DNA of 64,000 nucleotides. It comes from Candidatus Scalindua sediminis. GTDB lineage: Bacteria; Planctomycetota; Brocadiia; Brocadiales; Scalinduaceae. Every line of letters starts with the position of its first letter. Within the stretch, counting starts at the first letter, position 1. A model generated the notes under the pieces. The model was not told the origin of the DNA, ran no database searches, and saw only the letters and a list, made by a program, of their open reading frames with translations. The stretch spans positions 1 to 64,000 of the forward strand of contig VSDH01000007.1 of the NCBI GenBank assembly GCA_008636105.1. The letters run 5' to 3'. Made by a program: the position numbers and the translations under genes. This document shows positions 10,072 through 17,715 of the stretch, in pieces.

Positions 10072-11025
10072 ATGAAAGCATCCAGACAACTATCGCTGTT
10101 CCCGAAACTGTGTGATACGGAATCCCCTAAACCTGTTAACGTTGCCTCAGTTCCGCAAAGAAGTCCATTCCGCTATCCCGGAGGAAAAACCTGGTTTGTT
10201 CCTACATTCCGAAACTGGATCAAAAATCTCTATCCTAAGCCCCAAATCATGGTTGAACCGTTTGCCGGTGGGGGCATTATAAGCCTCACCGCTTTGTTTG
10301 AGGAACTCGTCTCACATGTCGTCATGGTGGAAATTGATGAGGATATGGCGGCAGTCTGGCAATCAGTGGTCGATGGACACGCGGGATGGCTTGCGAAAAG
10401 AATCCTTGATTTTGAGTTGACCAAGGAAGCAGTCATACAGGAAATATCCAAAACAGACGTTAGCATTAAAGAGAAAGCGTTTCAAACCATTCTGAAAAAT
10501 CGAACATTTCACGGCGGTATACTGGCTGATGGATCAGGTTTCTTAAAACATGGGGAGAATGGCAAAGGAATCAGCTCTCGTTGGTACCCAACCACAATTG
10601 CGAAACGATTCGACAATTTAAAACTCGTTGCTGATAGGATTATGTTCCGCCGAGAGGACGGGCTAAAGGTTATTCGGGAGTATTCTCAACGCAATGATGT
10701 GGTGTTTTTTATTGACCCGCCTTATACGGCTGGTGGAAAGAAGGCAGGTAAGCGTCTTTACCGTCATTATATCTTAGACCATGAGTGTTTATTCACGCTC
10801 TGTAAATCAGTAAAAGGCGATTTCTTAATGACCTATGATAATGCGGATGAGGTTAAGACAATGGCCAGAGAGCATGGTTTTCAGATGCGTCTCATTCCCA
10901 TGAAGAACACTCACCATGCGACAATGGAAGAACTTGTTATCGGTAAAGACCTGTCATGGATGGATCGCTACCCAGAAGTACATGAGCCTCTCGCTGAATA
11001 TAAAGTCGATAGTAAGGAGAAGTAA
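10072..11025 (+). CDS. Dam-family adenine-N6 DNA methyltransferase
   Basis: This ~317-residue protein (ATG 10072, one base after the NotI-like stop; a TTG at 10054 is less likely) has the Dam order of motifs. The SAM-binding 'SPFRYPGGKTWFVPTF' and 'VEPFAGGGI' come first, and the catalytic DPPY at 215-218 ('FFIDPPYTAGG') comes later. It should protect host DNA from the adjacent NotI-like nuclease. Family membership predicts adenine methylation, whereas NotI's own GCGGCCGC site has no adenine, so the recognition site here is probably different. The pair forms one cassette. Confidence 0.88.
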   Translation: MKASRQLSLFPKLCDTESPKPVNVASVPQRSPFRYPGGKTWFVPTFRNWIKNLYPKPQIMVEPFAGGGIISLTALFEELVSHVVMVEIDEDMAAVWQSVVDGHAGWLAKRILDFELTKEAVIQEISKTDVSIKEKAFQTILKNRTFHGGILADGSGFLKHGENGKGISSRWYPTTIAKRFDNLKLVADRIMFRREDGLKVIREYSQRNDVVFFIDPPYTAGGKKAGKRLYRHYILDHECLFTLCKSVKGDFLMTYDNADEVKTMAREHGFQMRLIPMKNTHHATMEELVIGKDLSWMDRYPEVHEPLAEYKVDSKEK

Positions 11026-11030
11026 GTCCC

Positions 11031-11085
11031 AACAAACCATTGTAGCAGACGCAAAAAACCGCGCCGCTGAAATCTGCGTCTAGGC
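11031..11085 (+). repeat. attC-like site after the restriction-modification pair
   Basis: R'' is AAC at 11031 and R' GTC at 11078. Stem pieces AGC..CGC (11044-11052) pair with GCG..GCT (11061-11068) around an A-rich loop, about 60 bp overall, as in short integron attC sites. TCCCAAC before the stem nearly complements GTTAGGA, the start of the unit at 9153. The R' box has lost one T relative to the site at 8938. Confidence 0.7.
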
Positions 11086-11290
11086 CATTTGTGCTTATGT
11101 GTGGCTAAATATACAATTACTTACATCCTTCTAATCTTTCCTCAGCCTCTGATCTTCTCAGATAGAGAGGCGCCAGTAGATTAATGTCACAACGCTTGCC
11201 TTGGCCAAGTCAGGCTTTTTCATAAGTTTTCTAGAAATTTACTTGAAAAATTGCTTTAAAGTAATATAAATCATGTCTATGTTATTCGAA
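11077..11290 (-). repeat. tsaB 3'-end duplicate, copy 2
   Basis: This is the second diverged copy of the tsaB terminus (11077-11202), followed by the same non-tsaB extension as copy 1 up to about 11270. A one-base deletion relative to copy 1 and an internal stop break the minus-strand frame, so it is decayed further. It lies between the restriction-modification unit and the zinc-ribbon/DUF4145 unit. Confidence 0.88.
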
Positions 11291-11320
11291 ATAGTCAGTT
11301 GCGGTCTATTTATGTTAGGT
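11291..11320 (+). repeat. Cassette-entry (attI-like) site 2
   Basis: This is the most diverged of three related sites (TTGCGGTCTATTTATGTTAGG). It sits just before the zinc-ribbon gene and keeps the GTCTATTTA and GTTAGG parts. Confidence 0.55.
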
Positions 11321-11345
11321 TCTTATAATTAAAACAGGAGTAAAT

Positions 11346-11609
11346 ATTTTTAGTAAACAATATGTTCCTAGCAAGTGCCATTCTTGCGGATATTGGTCTA
11401 TCCATGAGATTGTCAAAATCGATAAAGGTGCAAATTTACTCTGCACACATTGTAAAAATAAAGAATTTATGGAATGTACAAAAAGAGATTTTCATAAATT
11501 TATTAAAGGTATTCAAAAATTTATTGAATTATCTACGCCAAAATATCCCCAGCTTCTTGATCTGAAAAAACCTGGCGATCATGTACTAATCCCATTAAAG
11601 AAGGGTTGA
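11346..11609 (+). CDS. Small zinc-ribbon protein, probable ATT start
   Basis: This 87-residue reading has two CxxC knuckles ('CHSCGYW' and 'LLCTHCKNKEF') typical of a zinc ribbon, then a lysine-rich tail. Its frame has no ATG, GTG or TTG after the upstream stop. The best candidate start is ATT 11346, six bases after AGGAG (11336-11340). The stop is one base from the ATG of the DUF4145 gene, which favours translational coupling and a real gene. A longer-looking ORF at 11362-11565 in another frame is a shadow. Alternatively the start codon has mutated and the gene is dying. Confidence 0.6.
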   Translation: MFSKQYVPSKCHSCGYWSIHEIVKIDKGANLLCTHCKNKEFMECTKRDFHKFIKGIQKFIELSTPKYPQLLDLKKPGDHVLIPLKKG

Positions 11610-11610
11610 T

Positions 11611-12258
11611 ATGAAAGCAGAATACATTTCACCACAAAAAGGAGCAAATGCATTTAATTGCCCAAACTGCCACGTTTATGCGCAGCAATCATGGTTCTTC
11701 ATGGCTGGCGCATCTAATTCAACGGGATATGGGCAGACGTATCAAAATAAAAGTTTTTTAATATCTAGTTGCGCAAACTGTTCATCACCAACTATTTGGC
11801 TAGGCGATAAAATTATATTCCCTATTCATTCCGCTTCTGAGCCCCCAAACATAGATCTGCCCGAAGACATAAAACAAGATTATGAAGAAGCAAGAACAAT
11901 ATCGAATTTGTCTCCAAGAGGTGCCGCTGCTTTACTACGCTTGGCAATTCAGAAATTATGTGCACATTTAGGGCAACCGGGTAAAAATATAAATTCAGAT
12001 ATAAAGGCATTAGTTGCGGAGGGTTTACCTCCAAAAGTGCAGGAAGCACTAGATAGTGTTCGTGTTATTGGTAATGATGCTGTTCACCCAGGTTCAATCG
12101 ACCTCAAAGATGATTTAGCTACTGTTAATAAACTGTTTAAGCTTGTTAATTTTATTGCAAATAAAATGATAACTGAGCCACGAGAAATAGATGAAATCTA
12201 CGGAAGCCTTCCGCAAGAGAAGCTTGATGGCATAAGCCAAAGGGACGAAAGTAATTAG
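11611..12258 (+). CDS. DUF4145 protein with N-terminal zinc knuckles
   Basis: This 215-residue protein has an N-terminal 'FNCPNCHVYAQQSWF' and 'SCANCSS' zinc-binding pair. The DUF4145 core follows: 'SPRGAAALLRLAIQKLCAHL', 'VRVIGNDAVHPGSIDL' and 'LFKLVNFI'. DUF4145 proteins often occur with restriction or abortive-infection genes, but their activity is not established. It is linked to the zinc-ribbon gene before it, and both ride in the last unit of the cassette array. Confidence 0.82.
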   Translation: MKAEYISPQKGANAFNCPNCHVYAQQSWFFMAGASNSTGYGQTYQNKSFLISSCANCSSPTIWLGDKIIFPIHSASEPPNIDLPEDIKQDYEEARTISNLSPRGAAALLRLAIQKLCAHLGQPGKNINSDIKALVAEGLPPKVQEALDSVRVIGNDAVHPGSIDLKDDLATVNKLFKLVNFIANKMITEPREIDEIYGSLPQEKLDGISQRDESN

Positions 12259-12267
12259 CTATATTAG

Positions 12268-12328
12268 TGCCTAACACGGCACTCAAGTAGACGGCAAAAG
12301 ACGCCGCTGCTTAGCTTAAACGTTCTAG
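12268..12328 (+). repeat. attC-like site after the DUF4145 gene
   Basis: This is the clearest of the series. GCCTAAC (R'') is followed by nine bases, then AAGtAGaCGGC (12285-12295), a short loop, GCCGctgCTT (12303-12312), nine bases, and GTT at 12322. The spacing equals that of the classic aadA-type attC. R'' nearly complements GTTAGGT, the start of the unit at 11314. It abuts the real tsaB end. Confidence 0.8.
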
Positions 12329-12361
12329 ACCGTTTGTGCTTATATGTGGCTAAATATACAA

Positions 12362-13042
12362 TTACTTACATCCCTCTAATCTCTCCTCGGCCTCTGATCT
12401 TCTCAAATAAAGAGGCGCCAGTAAATTAATTTCACAACGCTTGCCCTGTTCGTATCTTTTCAGGCCTAACCTGGCAACCGTAACCGCATCAGCAATACCT
12501 AATCCATCATTCGCAATTATGGCTTTCTTTTGCGCAAAGATATCTTTGTAGGGGGCTACACCGTCACCAAAGAGTAAAACCTGTTCAGGCAAGATATCGA
12601 GTAATTTCTCCGGTGAAATAATTAAATAGTCTGTAATCCTTTTTCTTTCGGTATCATTTCTGGCATAAATACAGGCATAAACTTTCTTTCTCTTTGCGTC
12701 TATAACGGGGCAAAGGTTTTTAACATCATCTCTTACGTTTTCTGCTAAAGCATCCAGGGTCGGAACATCAATAAGCGGCTTTCCCAGTCCGTATGCAAGT
12801 GTTTTTGCACACGTTATACCAATCCTGAGGCCTGTATAAGAACCCGGCCCAATGCTGACGGCAATAAGGTCTACATCATTTGGTTCCCATTTAATTTCAT
12901 CAAAAATAGCCTTAAGTGAGGAAACAATCTCTTTGCCATGATTTAATTGTTTTCCGAATGTTTTCTTACCGACAATAGTATCATCGTTACAAACTGCAAC
13001 ACTTCCGATTGAACCAGACGTTTCTATCCCTATTACCTTCAT
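12362..13042 (-). CDS. tsaB: tRNA t6A37 threonylcarbamoyltransferase component TsaB
   Basis: This 226-residue protein is the ASKHA-fold partner of TsaD, needed for t6A modification of ANN-decoding tRNAs. The start 'MKVIGIETSGSIGSVAVCND' and 'IAVSIGPGSYTGLRIGITCA' are family signatures. I chose ATG 13042 rather than the longer frame to 13132, because the extra 30 residues precede the normal N-terminus. Its last ~30 codons are duplicated at 8937 and 11077, and the accessory island abuts its 3' end. Confidence 0.93.
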   Translation of the reverse strand: MKVIGIETSGSIGSVAVCNDDTIVGKKTFGKQLNHGKEIVSSLKAIFDEIKWEPNDVDLIAVSIGPGSYTGLRIGITCAKTLAYGLGKPLIDVPTLDALAENVRDDVKNLCPVIDAKRKKVYACIYARNDTERKRITDYLIISPEKLLDILPEQVLLFGDGVAPYKDIFAQKKAIIANDGLGIADAVTVARLGLKRYEQGKRCEINLLAPLYLRRSEAEERLEGCK

Positions 13043-13125
13043 ATTAAACAAGTATATATTTAGTGGTTTTTTTTGCAAGTGATAAGTTTGTACTAATAGG
13101 ATATATGTCATTGTGTAGATTGGAC

Positions 13126-13154
13126 TTGACACACCCTATACTGTAGGCTATATT
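13126..13154 (+). promoter_or_regulatory. Sigma-70-like promoter upstream of argH
   Basis: TTGACA (13126-13131), a 17-bp spacer and TATATT (13149-13154) form a near-consensus promoter pointing at argH. The MITE-like element at 13184-13368 lies between it and the gene, giving a leader of about 215 nt. Confidence 0.55.
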
Positions 13155-13183
13155 ACCGCGAACTTATATTTTGAGATTATTTT

Positions 13184-13368
13184 AACCTAAGTCGAGCGAG
13201 TATTGTAGCCGCCCCCATTCCTAGCTTACGCATCGTGCCGATACGGTGCAAGGAAGCTATGGGGGCGTAACTTACGTGATAATCTCATTAGCCCATCAGA
13301 TGATAAGAAACGCAGGCTAAAGCCTTCGGCTACAGTAACGTATAATATGAAATCGCTCAATTTAGGTT
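13184..13368. mobile_element. MITE-like element with 16-bp inverted ends
   Basis: Ends at 13184-13199 (AACCTAAGTCGAGCGA) and 13353-13368 are inverted copies matching at 14 of 16 positions. Inside, GCCCCCAT (13211) pairs with ATGGGGGC (13259) around a further GCATCGT/ATACGGTGC hairpin. No ORF is present. Single copies of the end motif (CGCTCAATTTA) occur near 16691 and, inverted, near 46658. Confidence 0.6.
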
Positions 13369-13381
13369 TAAGTTTTTGATC

Positions 13382-14764
13382 ATGGCTATTAATAAGGCGT
13401 GGGGTGCTAGATTTAAGAAGAAAACGGCTTCATCAGTTGAGGCCTTTACGGAGTCTATATCGTTCGATCAGCGCTTATATAAATACGATATTGAGGGAAG
13501 CATCGTACATGCAAGAATGCTGGCCGAATGTAAACTAATCACGAACAGCGAAAGAGATGCGATTATTAAGGGACTAAAGGAAATCTTAAATGATATCGAA
13601 TCTGGTAAATTTAAGTTTAAGACCGAGCTGGAAGATATACATATGAATGTTGAAACTGCTTTATTAAAACGGATAGGTAATGTGGCGAAGAAACTTCATA
13701 CAGCCAGAAGTAGAAATGACCAGATAGCCCTGGATTTAAGGTTATGGGTTCGTGACCAGATTCAAGAAGTAGTGAGTGCAATTACCAATTTGCAATTGGG
13801 AATGGTATTGAAAGCAAAGGTGTTTGGGAAAGGCATCCTACCCGGTTTCACTCACCTTCAACATGCTCAACCGATTTTGATTGGACATTATTTTCTGGCT
13901 TACGTTGAAATGTTTGAGAGAGATCGTACAAGATTAATCGATGGTCTTAAACGTCTTAATAAATCTCCGCTTGGCGCATGTGCCCTGGCAGGGACAACTC
14001 TTAACATAAAGCCCGAGATGACGGCTAAAGCTCTTGGTTTTGATTCACCTTTTGAAAACAGTCTTGACGCAGTGAGTGATAGGGATTTCTGTCTGGAGTT
14101 TGCAGCATCATTGGCCATAATCTCAATGCATCTCTCAAGATTTTGTGAGGAATGGATAATATGGTCTAGTCAGGAGTTCGATTTTCTGGACATTGACGAT
14201 TCTTACTGCACGGGTTCCAGCATTATGCCGCAAAAGAAAAATCCGGATGTGCTTGAGCTTATCAGGGGTAAATGCGGTCGTGTGTATGGCAACCTGTTTT
14301 CTCTGTTAACTTTAATGAAAGGATTACCGCTTTCTTATAATAGAGATTTGCAGGAGGATAAAGAGGCAATATTTGATTCGTCTGATACAGTTAAGGATTG
14401 CTTGCTGATTCTTGGAGAACTAATAAAAAAGACTGCATTTAAGATTGATAACACAGAAAGAAGTTGTCAAAAAGGATTTCCGGATGCCACAGGGATTGCA
14501 GATTATCTGGTTAAAAAAGGTATTCCCTTCCGTGAGGCACATGAAATTGTTGGTAAGATAGTAAAGAAGTATAGCAAAGGCTATAAGGAATTGAGTGATA
14601 TCAGTATAAAAGAATTTAAGCAATTCTCACCTTTGATTAGTAAAGATATTTATAAAACACTGGGAGCGAGAAACTATATTAAACAATATAAAAGCCATGG
14701 CTCAACATCTCCCAGGTTAGTACAGAAAAGATTAAGTGCATGGGAGAAGAAACTTAAAAGGTAG
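13382..14764 (+). CDS. argH: Argininosuccinate lyase
   Basis: This ~460-residue protein carries out the last step of arginine synthesis, splitting argininosuccinate to arginine and fumarate. 'KLHTARSRNDQIALDLRLW' holds the TARSRND substrate loop, and 'GSSIMPQKKNPDVLELIRG' is the fumarase/ASL-superfamily signature with the catalytic serine loop. The longer frame begins MIMAINK; ATG 13382 (MAINKAWGARF) fits the family better. Followed by a hairpin terminator. Confidence 0.96.
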   Translation: MAINKAWGARFKKKTASSVEAFTESISFDQRLYKYDIEGSIVHARMLAECKLITNSERDAIIKGLKEILNDIESGKFKFKTELEDIHMNVETALLKRIGNVAKKLHTARSRNDQIALDLRLWVRDQIQEVVSAITNLQLGMVLKAKVFGKGILPGFTHLQHAQPILIGHYFLAYVEMFERDRTRLIDGLKRLNKSPLGACALAGTTLNIKPEMTAKALGFDSPFENSLDAVSDRDFCLEFAASLAIISMHLSRFCEEWIIWSSQEFDFLDIDDSYCTGSSIMPQKKNPDVLELIRGKCGRVYGNLFSLLTLMKGLPLSYNRDLQEDKEAIFDSSDTVKDCLLILGELIKKTAFKIDNTERSCQKGFPDATGIADYLVKKGIPFREAHEIVGKIVKKYSKGYKELSDISIKEFKQFSPLISKDIYKTLGARNYIKQYKSHGSTSPRLVQKRLSAWEKKLKR

Positions 14765-14813
14765 ATAGCCAAATTTCAAAACGTATAGTTTCAGGCAAGT
14801 TCAATTATAATAT

Positions 14814-14866
14814 AAAAGGCTAAAGCCTAAATTCCTATGGAGTCAAGGTTTTAGCCTTTTATTTCG
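14814..14866 (+). terminator. Terminator after argH
   Basis: AAAAGGCTAAA (14814-14824) pairs with TTTAGCCTTTT (14850-14860), followed by a T-rich tail. It separates argH from lysA and could also work in the reverse direction because of the A-run before it. Confidence 0.65.
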
Positions 14867-14904
14867 CTGCTTTTTAAGAGAACTTTTAGAACTTGGAGAA
14901 AAAA

Positions 14905-16218
14905 ATGTCCGGTTTTGATTTTTTTGATTACAGGAACAATGAATTATTTTGTGAACAAGTAAAGGTAAAAGAAATAATAGAAGAGGTAAAGACGCCGACA
15001 TACATTTACAGCAAGAATTCCATCCTGAGCCATTTTGCCGAAATAAGGGATGCATTTGCAGAGGCAAGCCCTTTGATATGTTTTTCGGTTAAGTCCAATT
15101 CAAATCTATCGATCTGTAGAATGTTATCTGATGCCGGCTCAGGGTTTGACGTTGTTTCTGGTGGAGAGCTTTACAGGGCCTTAAAGACAGGCACTGGTCC
15201 TGATAAGATCGTTTTTGCAGGTGTTGGTAAGACTTCTGAAGAAATAACCTATGCACTGGAAAATAATATCTTCATGTTCAACGTTGAATCACAAGCCGAA
15301 TTATCCAATATTAATAGAGTTGCAAATGGCCTAAACAAAACGGCTAGAGTAGCTTTACGAATCAATCCTGATGTAGATCCTAACACACATGTCAAGACTA
15401 CTACTGGCAAAAAGGAAAACAAGTTTGGAATGGATTTCGTAATTGCCGAACAGGTAATAAAGAATATTGCAAATTATAAAAATATAGACTTAAAGGGAAT
15501 ACACGTACATATTGGTTCACCTATTTATGAACCTGAACCTTACGTGCTTGTACTTGAAAAAGTAAATGAGTTTCTGCAGAAGGCTTTGGATGTTAAAGAT
15601 AAACAAAAGATTGAATATATCAACATTGGAGGTGGGTATTGTATATCATATACAGGTGAGAATGTAAAAAGACCTTCAGATTTTGCAGCAGAAATCATCC
15701 CCTTGGTTAAGAAGATTGGATGCAAGTTGATAATGGAACCCGGACGTTTTATTGTGGGGAATGCAGGGATATTGGTAAGTAAGGTAATCTACACTAAGAC
15801 TTCTACCGCAGGAAAGAAATATATCATTTGCGACGCAGCGATGAACGACCTTGTTCGACCTTCATTGTATGATGCCTTTCACAGGACATGGCCTGTTAAT
15901 ACTGAGATTCCAATGCCGGAAGTAGAGATTCCTGGAGAAGGGAAGGATATGGGTAATGGGTTAGAGTTTGTGGATATCGCAGGTCCAGTATGTGAGAGTA
16001 GTGATGTCTTAGCAAAAGGACGATGGTTTCCCGGGGTAAAAGAAGGAGACCTGATTGCAATTTTTAGTACGGGGGCATATGGTTCTACAATGAGTTCAAA
16101 TTATAATTCAAGGCCTCGTGCCTGCGAAATTTTGGTGGACGGCGACAATTTCTCAACCCTCAGGAAGAGGGAGACGTACGAGGATTTGGTTGTTAATGAG
16201 GAGGAGTTTTTAAACTAG
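14905..16218 (+). CDS. lysA: Diaminopimelate decarboxylase
   Basis: This 437-residue PLP enzyme of the alanine-racemase fold makes lysine from meso-diaminopimelate. 'ICFSVKSNSNLSICRML' holds the PLP lysine, 'HVHIGSPI' and 'INIGGGYCISYTGE' bind phosphate, and 'GPVCESSDVLAKGR' contributes the active-site cysteine. ATG 14905 follows GGAG by six bases and is preferred to TTG 14893. It is complete and of normal length. Confidence 0.95.
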   Translation: MSGFDFFDYRNNELFCEQVKVKEIIEEVKTPTYIYSKNSILSHFAEIRDAFAEASPLICFSVKSNSNLSICRMLSDAGSGFDVVSGGELYRALKTGTGPDKIVFAGVGKTSEEITYALENNIFMFNVESQAELSNINRVANGLNKTARVALRINPDVDPNTHVKTTTGKKENKFGMDFVIAEQVIKNIANYKNIDLKGIHVHIGSPIYEPEPYVLVLEKVNEFLQKALDVKDKQKIEYINIGGGYCISYTGENVKRPSDFAAEIIPLVKKIGCKLIMEPGRFIVGNAGILVSKVIYTKTSTAGKKYIICDAAMNDLVRPSLYDAFHRTWPVNTEIPMPEVEIPGEGKDMGNGLEFVDIAGPVCESSDVLAKGRWFPGVKEGDLIAIFSTGAYGSTMSSNYNSRPRACEILVDGDNFSTLRKRETYEDLVVNEEEFLN

Positions 16219-16275
16219 AGCTGTACTCTAACACATAGGCCAGATTGTTTTAGTGATATTTTATTTGTTGAATAA

Positions 16276-16341
16276 ATGACTAAATTTTATCCAGTTTATT
16301 TGGATGTTAAAGGTAAGGAATGCATTCGCAAAGCTTTATAA
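16276..16341 (+). pseudogene. Remnant of a sirohaem synthase gene
   Basis: The 21 codons read 'MTKFYPVYLDVKGKEC' and then 'IRKAL' before a stop. The intact gene at 18965 begins 'MPRFYPVYLDVKGKRC', and after its 'VIVGGGEVAY' comes 'RKACSL'. The remnant therefore keeps the start, lacks the NAD-binding glycine loop, rejoins at 'RKA' and ends. It is a deleted paralogue or duplication scar. Confidence 0.8.
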
Positions 16342-16430
16342 AAATAATGCTCGTCCTGTTCTACCTTTGAATGATCGAATTATCAGGATGAGTAAATGAT
16401 GTAAATTTAAAATTTAATTTGAGGCAAAAA

Positions 16431-16637
16431 ATGAGCTGGGATTGCCCTTATCAGGTAGTTGATTATTGTAAACGGCTAAAAATAAAATGCAATCCATTAT
16501 GCAAGGGTTGTGTTCTTCAGGGAAAGATGGACCCGGTTACTGGAATTTTCTTTAACGGTATAAAGATGATAGATGAGAAACATAAAATTAAGGAAGGTGA
16601 TTGCGATGACAAAGTTATACGCAAAAGGAATGTTTGA
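16431..16637 (+). CDS. Small cysteine-rich protein, unknown function
   Basis: This 68-residue protein (ATG 16431, GAGG eight bases upstream) has regularly placed cysteines: 'CPYQVVDYCKRLKIKCNPLC' and 'KGCVLQG'. Five to six cysteines in 30 residues suggest a metal or Fe-S site. I do not recognise the family. It sits between the sirohaem-synthase remnant and the FNT transporter genes, which face it. Confidence 0.6.
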   Translation: MSWDCPYQVVDYCKRLKIKCNPLCKGCVLQGKMDPVTGIFFNGIKMIDEKHKIKEGDCDDKVIRKRNV

Positions 16638-16707
16638 GATTAGTAAAATGGGGTGTGTGGCAATCTCTCTGGAAAATAATGTTTAAAAACCGCTCAATTT
16701 AGGATTA

Positions 16708-17703
16708 TTATTTCTCATCTGGTGGAAAGTCTTGTTTTATACTAAGCGATAAGTTGATTTTTGGCCGTAGATATATAAGCCAGAACGTTATGCCTACCAG
16801 AATAACGCCCCCAACAATGTTTCCTAGAATTACGGGAATTTGATTGTTTACAAAAAACCCCGTCCAGGTAAGTTGGGAGAGATCTAATGACTTTCCCGCC
16901 ATTTTTTCTGCGGCCGCAACAACATCTGGATTCCTTTTTAATACCACGCCCATAGGAATAAAATACATGTTTGCAACACAGTGCTCAAATCCACTAGCGA
17001 TGAAACCAGCTACGGGAAATGTAAGAGCAATGATCTTGTCTGCCACATTTCTTGCACTAAAGCATAACCAGACTGCCAGGCATACCATCGAATTACATAG
17101 GACACCCCTTGCGAAAGCAGTTTCAAATGTTAAATTAACCTTTGTGTTGGCAATAAGTAATGCCTTTGCGCCGACCATATTATGATAGAATTCAAATTGA
17201 TGCGCATTATATACAAAGAAAACTATTACGAGACTACCTACCAGATTGCCAGAAAATGAAATAGCCCAGTTATTAAGTACTTGTTTAGTTGTAACCCTTT
17301 TGTCAAGATATCCAATGATAATTAAGCAATTACCCGTAAAGAGTTCTGAGCCAGCAACGACGACCAGTATGAGCCCGAGAGAGAAAACAATGCCTGCAAT
17401 TATTGAATTAAGCCCAAAGTGCAGTGTGGAATCACTTATCACTAAAGTGGCAAATTGTGCGCCAAGTGCAATAAAGACTCCAGCATTAATACCCAGCAAA
17501 AAGGTTTGCAAAGTGCTAAATTTTGTCTTTACTGATGCTACCGCGTCAATTCGGGATGCAATTTGTGAGGGTGAATAGGCGTCTATATCGAAAACCTTAT
17601 GAGTACTTTTTGGAGTCTCAGTAGGTTTTTTAACCTTAATAGGTTTTTTAGCCTTAGCAGGTTTTTTAGCCCTAATACGTTTTGTAGTCTTGATTTCTGC
17701 CAT
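16708..17703 (-). CDS. FNT-family nitrite/formate channel with Lys/Pro N-terminal tail
   Basis: This 331-residue homologue of FocA/NirC has six membrane helices from about residue 60. Family motifs are visible: 'GSELFTGNCLIIIGYL' for the pore loop and 'GFEHCVANMYFIPMGV' with the pore histidine. The first ~35 residues are a cytoplasmic tail of repeating KKPxKxKKP units, absent from the neighbouring paralogue. It is second in a two-gene operon, 12 bp after the other channel. In an anammox-type cell nitrite is the likely cargo; formate cannot be excluded. Confidence 0.9.
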   Translation of the reverse strand: MAEIKTTKRIRAKKPAKAKKPIKVKKPTETPKSTHKVFDIDAYSPSQIASRIDAVASVKTKFSTLQTFLLGINAGVFIALGAQFATLVISDSTLHFGLNSIIAGIVFSLGLILVVVAGSELFTGNCLIIIGYLDKRVTTKQVLNNWAISFSGNLVGSLVIVFFVYNAHQFEFYHNMVGAKALLIANTKVNLTFETAFARGVLCNSMVCLAVWLCFSARNVADKIIALTFPVAGFIASGFEHCVANMYFIPMGVVLKRNPDVVAAAEKMAGKSLDLSQLTWTGFFVNNQIPVILGNIVGGVILVGITFWLIYLRPKINLSLSIKQDFPPDEK

Positions 17704-17715
17704 TTCTCGACTTTA

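Noticed and set aside
11362-11565. 67-residue ORF with an ATG
   Set aside because: The other frame over the same bases encodes a zinc ribbon with two CxxC pairs and stops one base before the next gene.
8937-12447. CRISPR array suggested by three spaced repeats
   Set aside because: Repeat units are ~125-190 bp, 1-2 kb apart, derived from tsaB, and separated by full genes.
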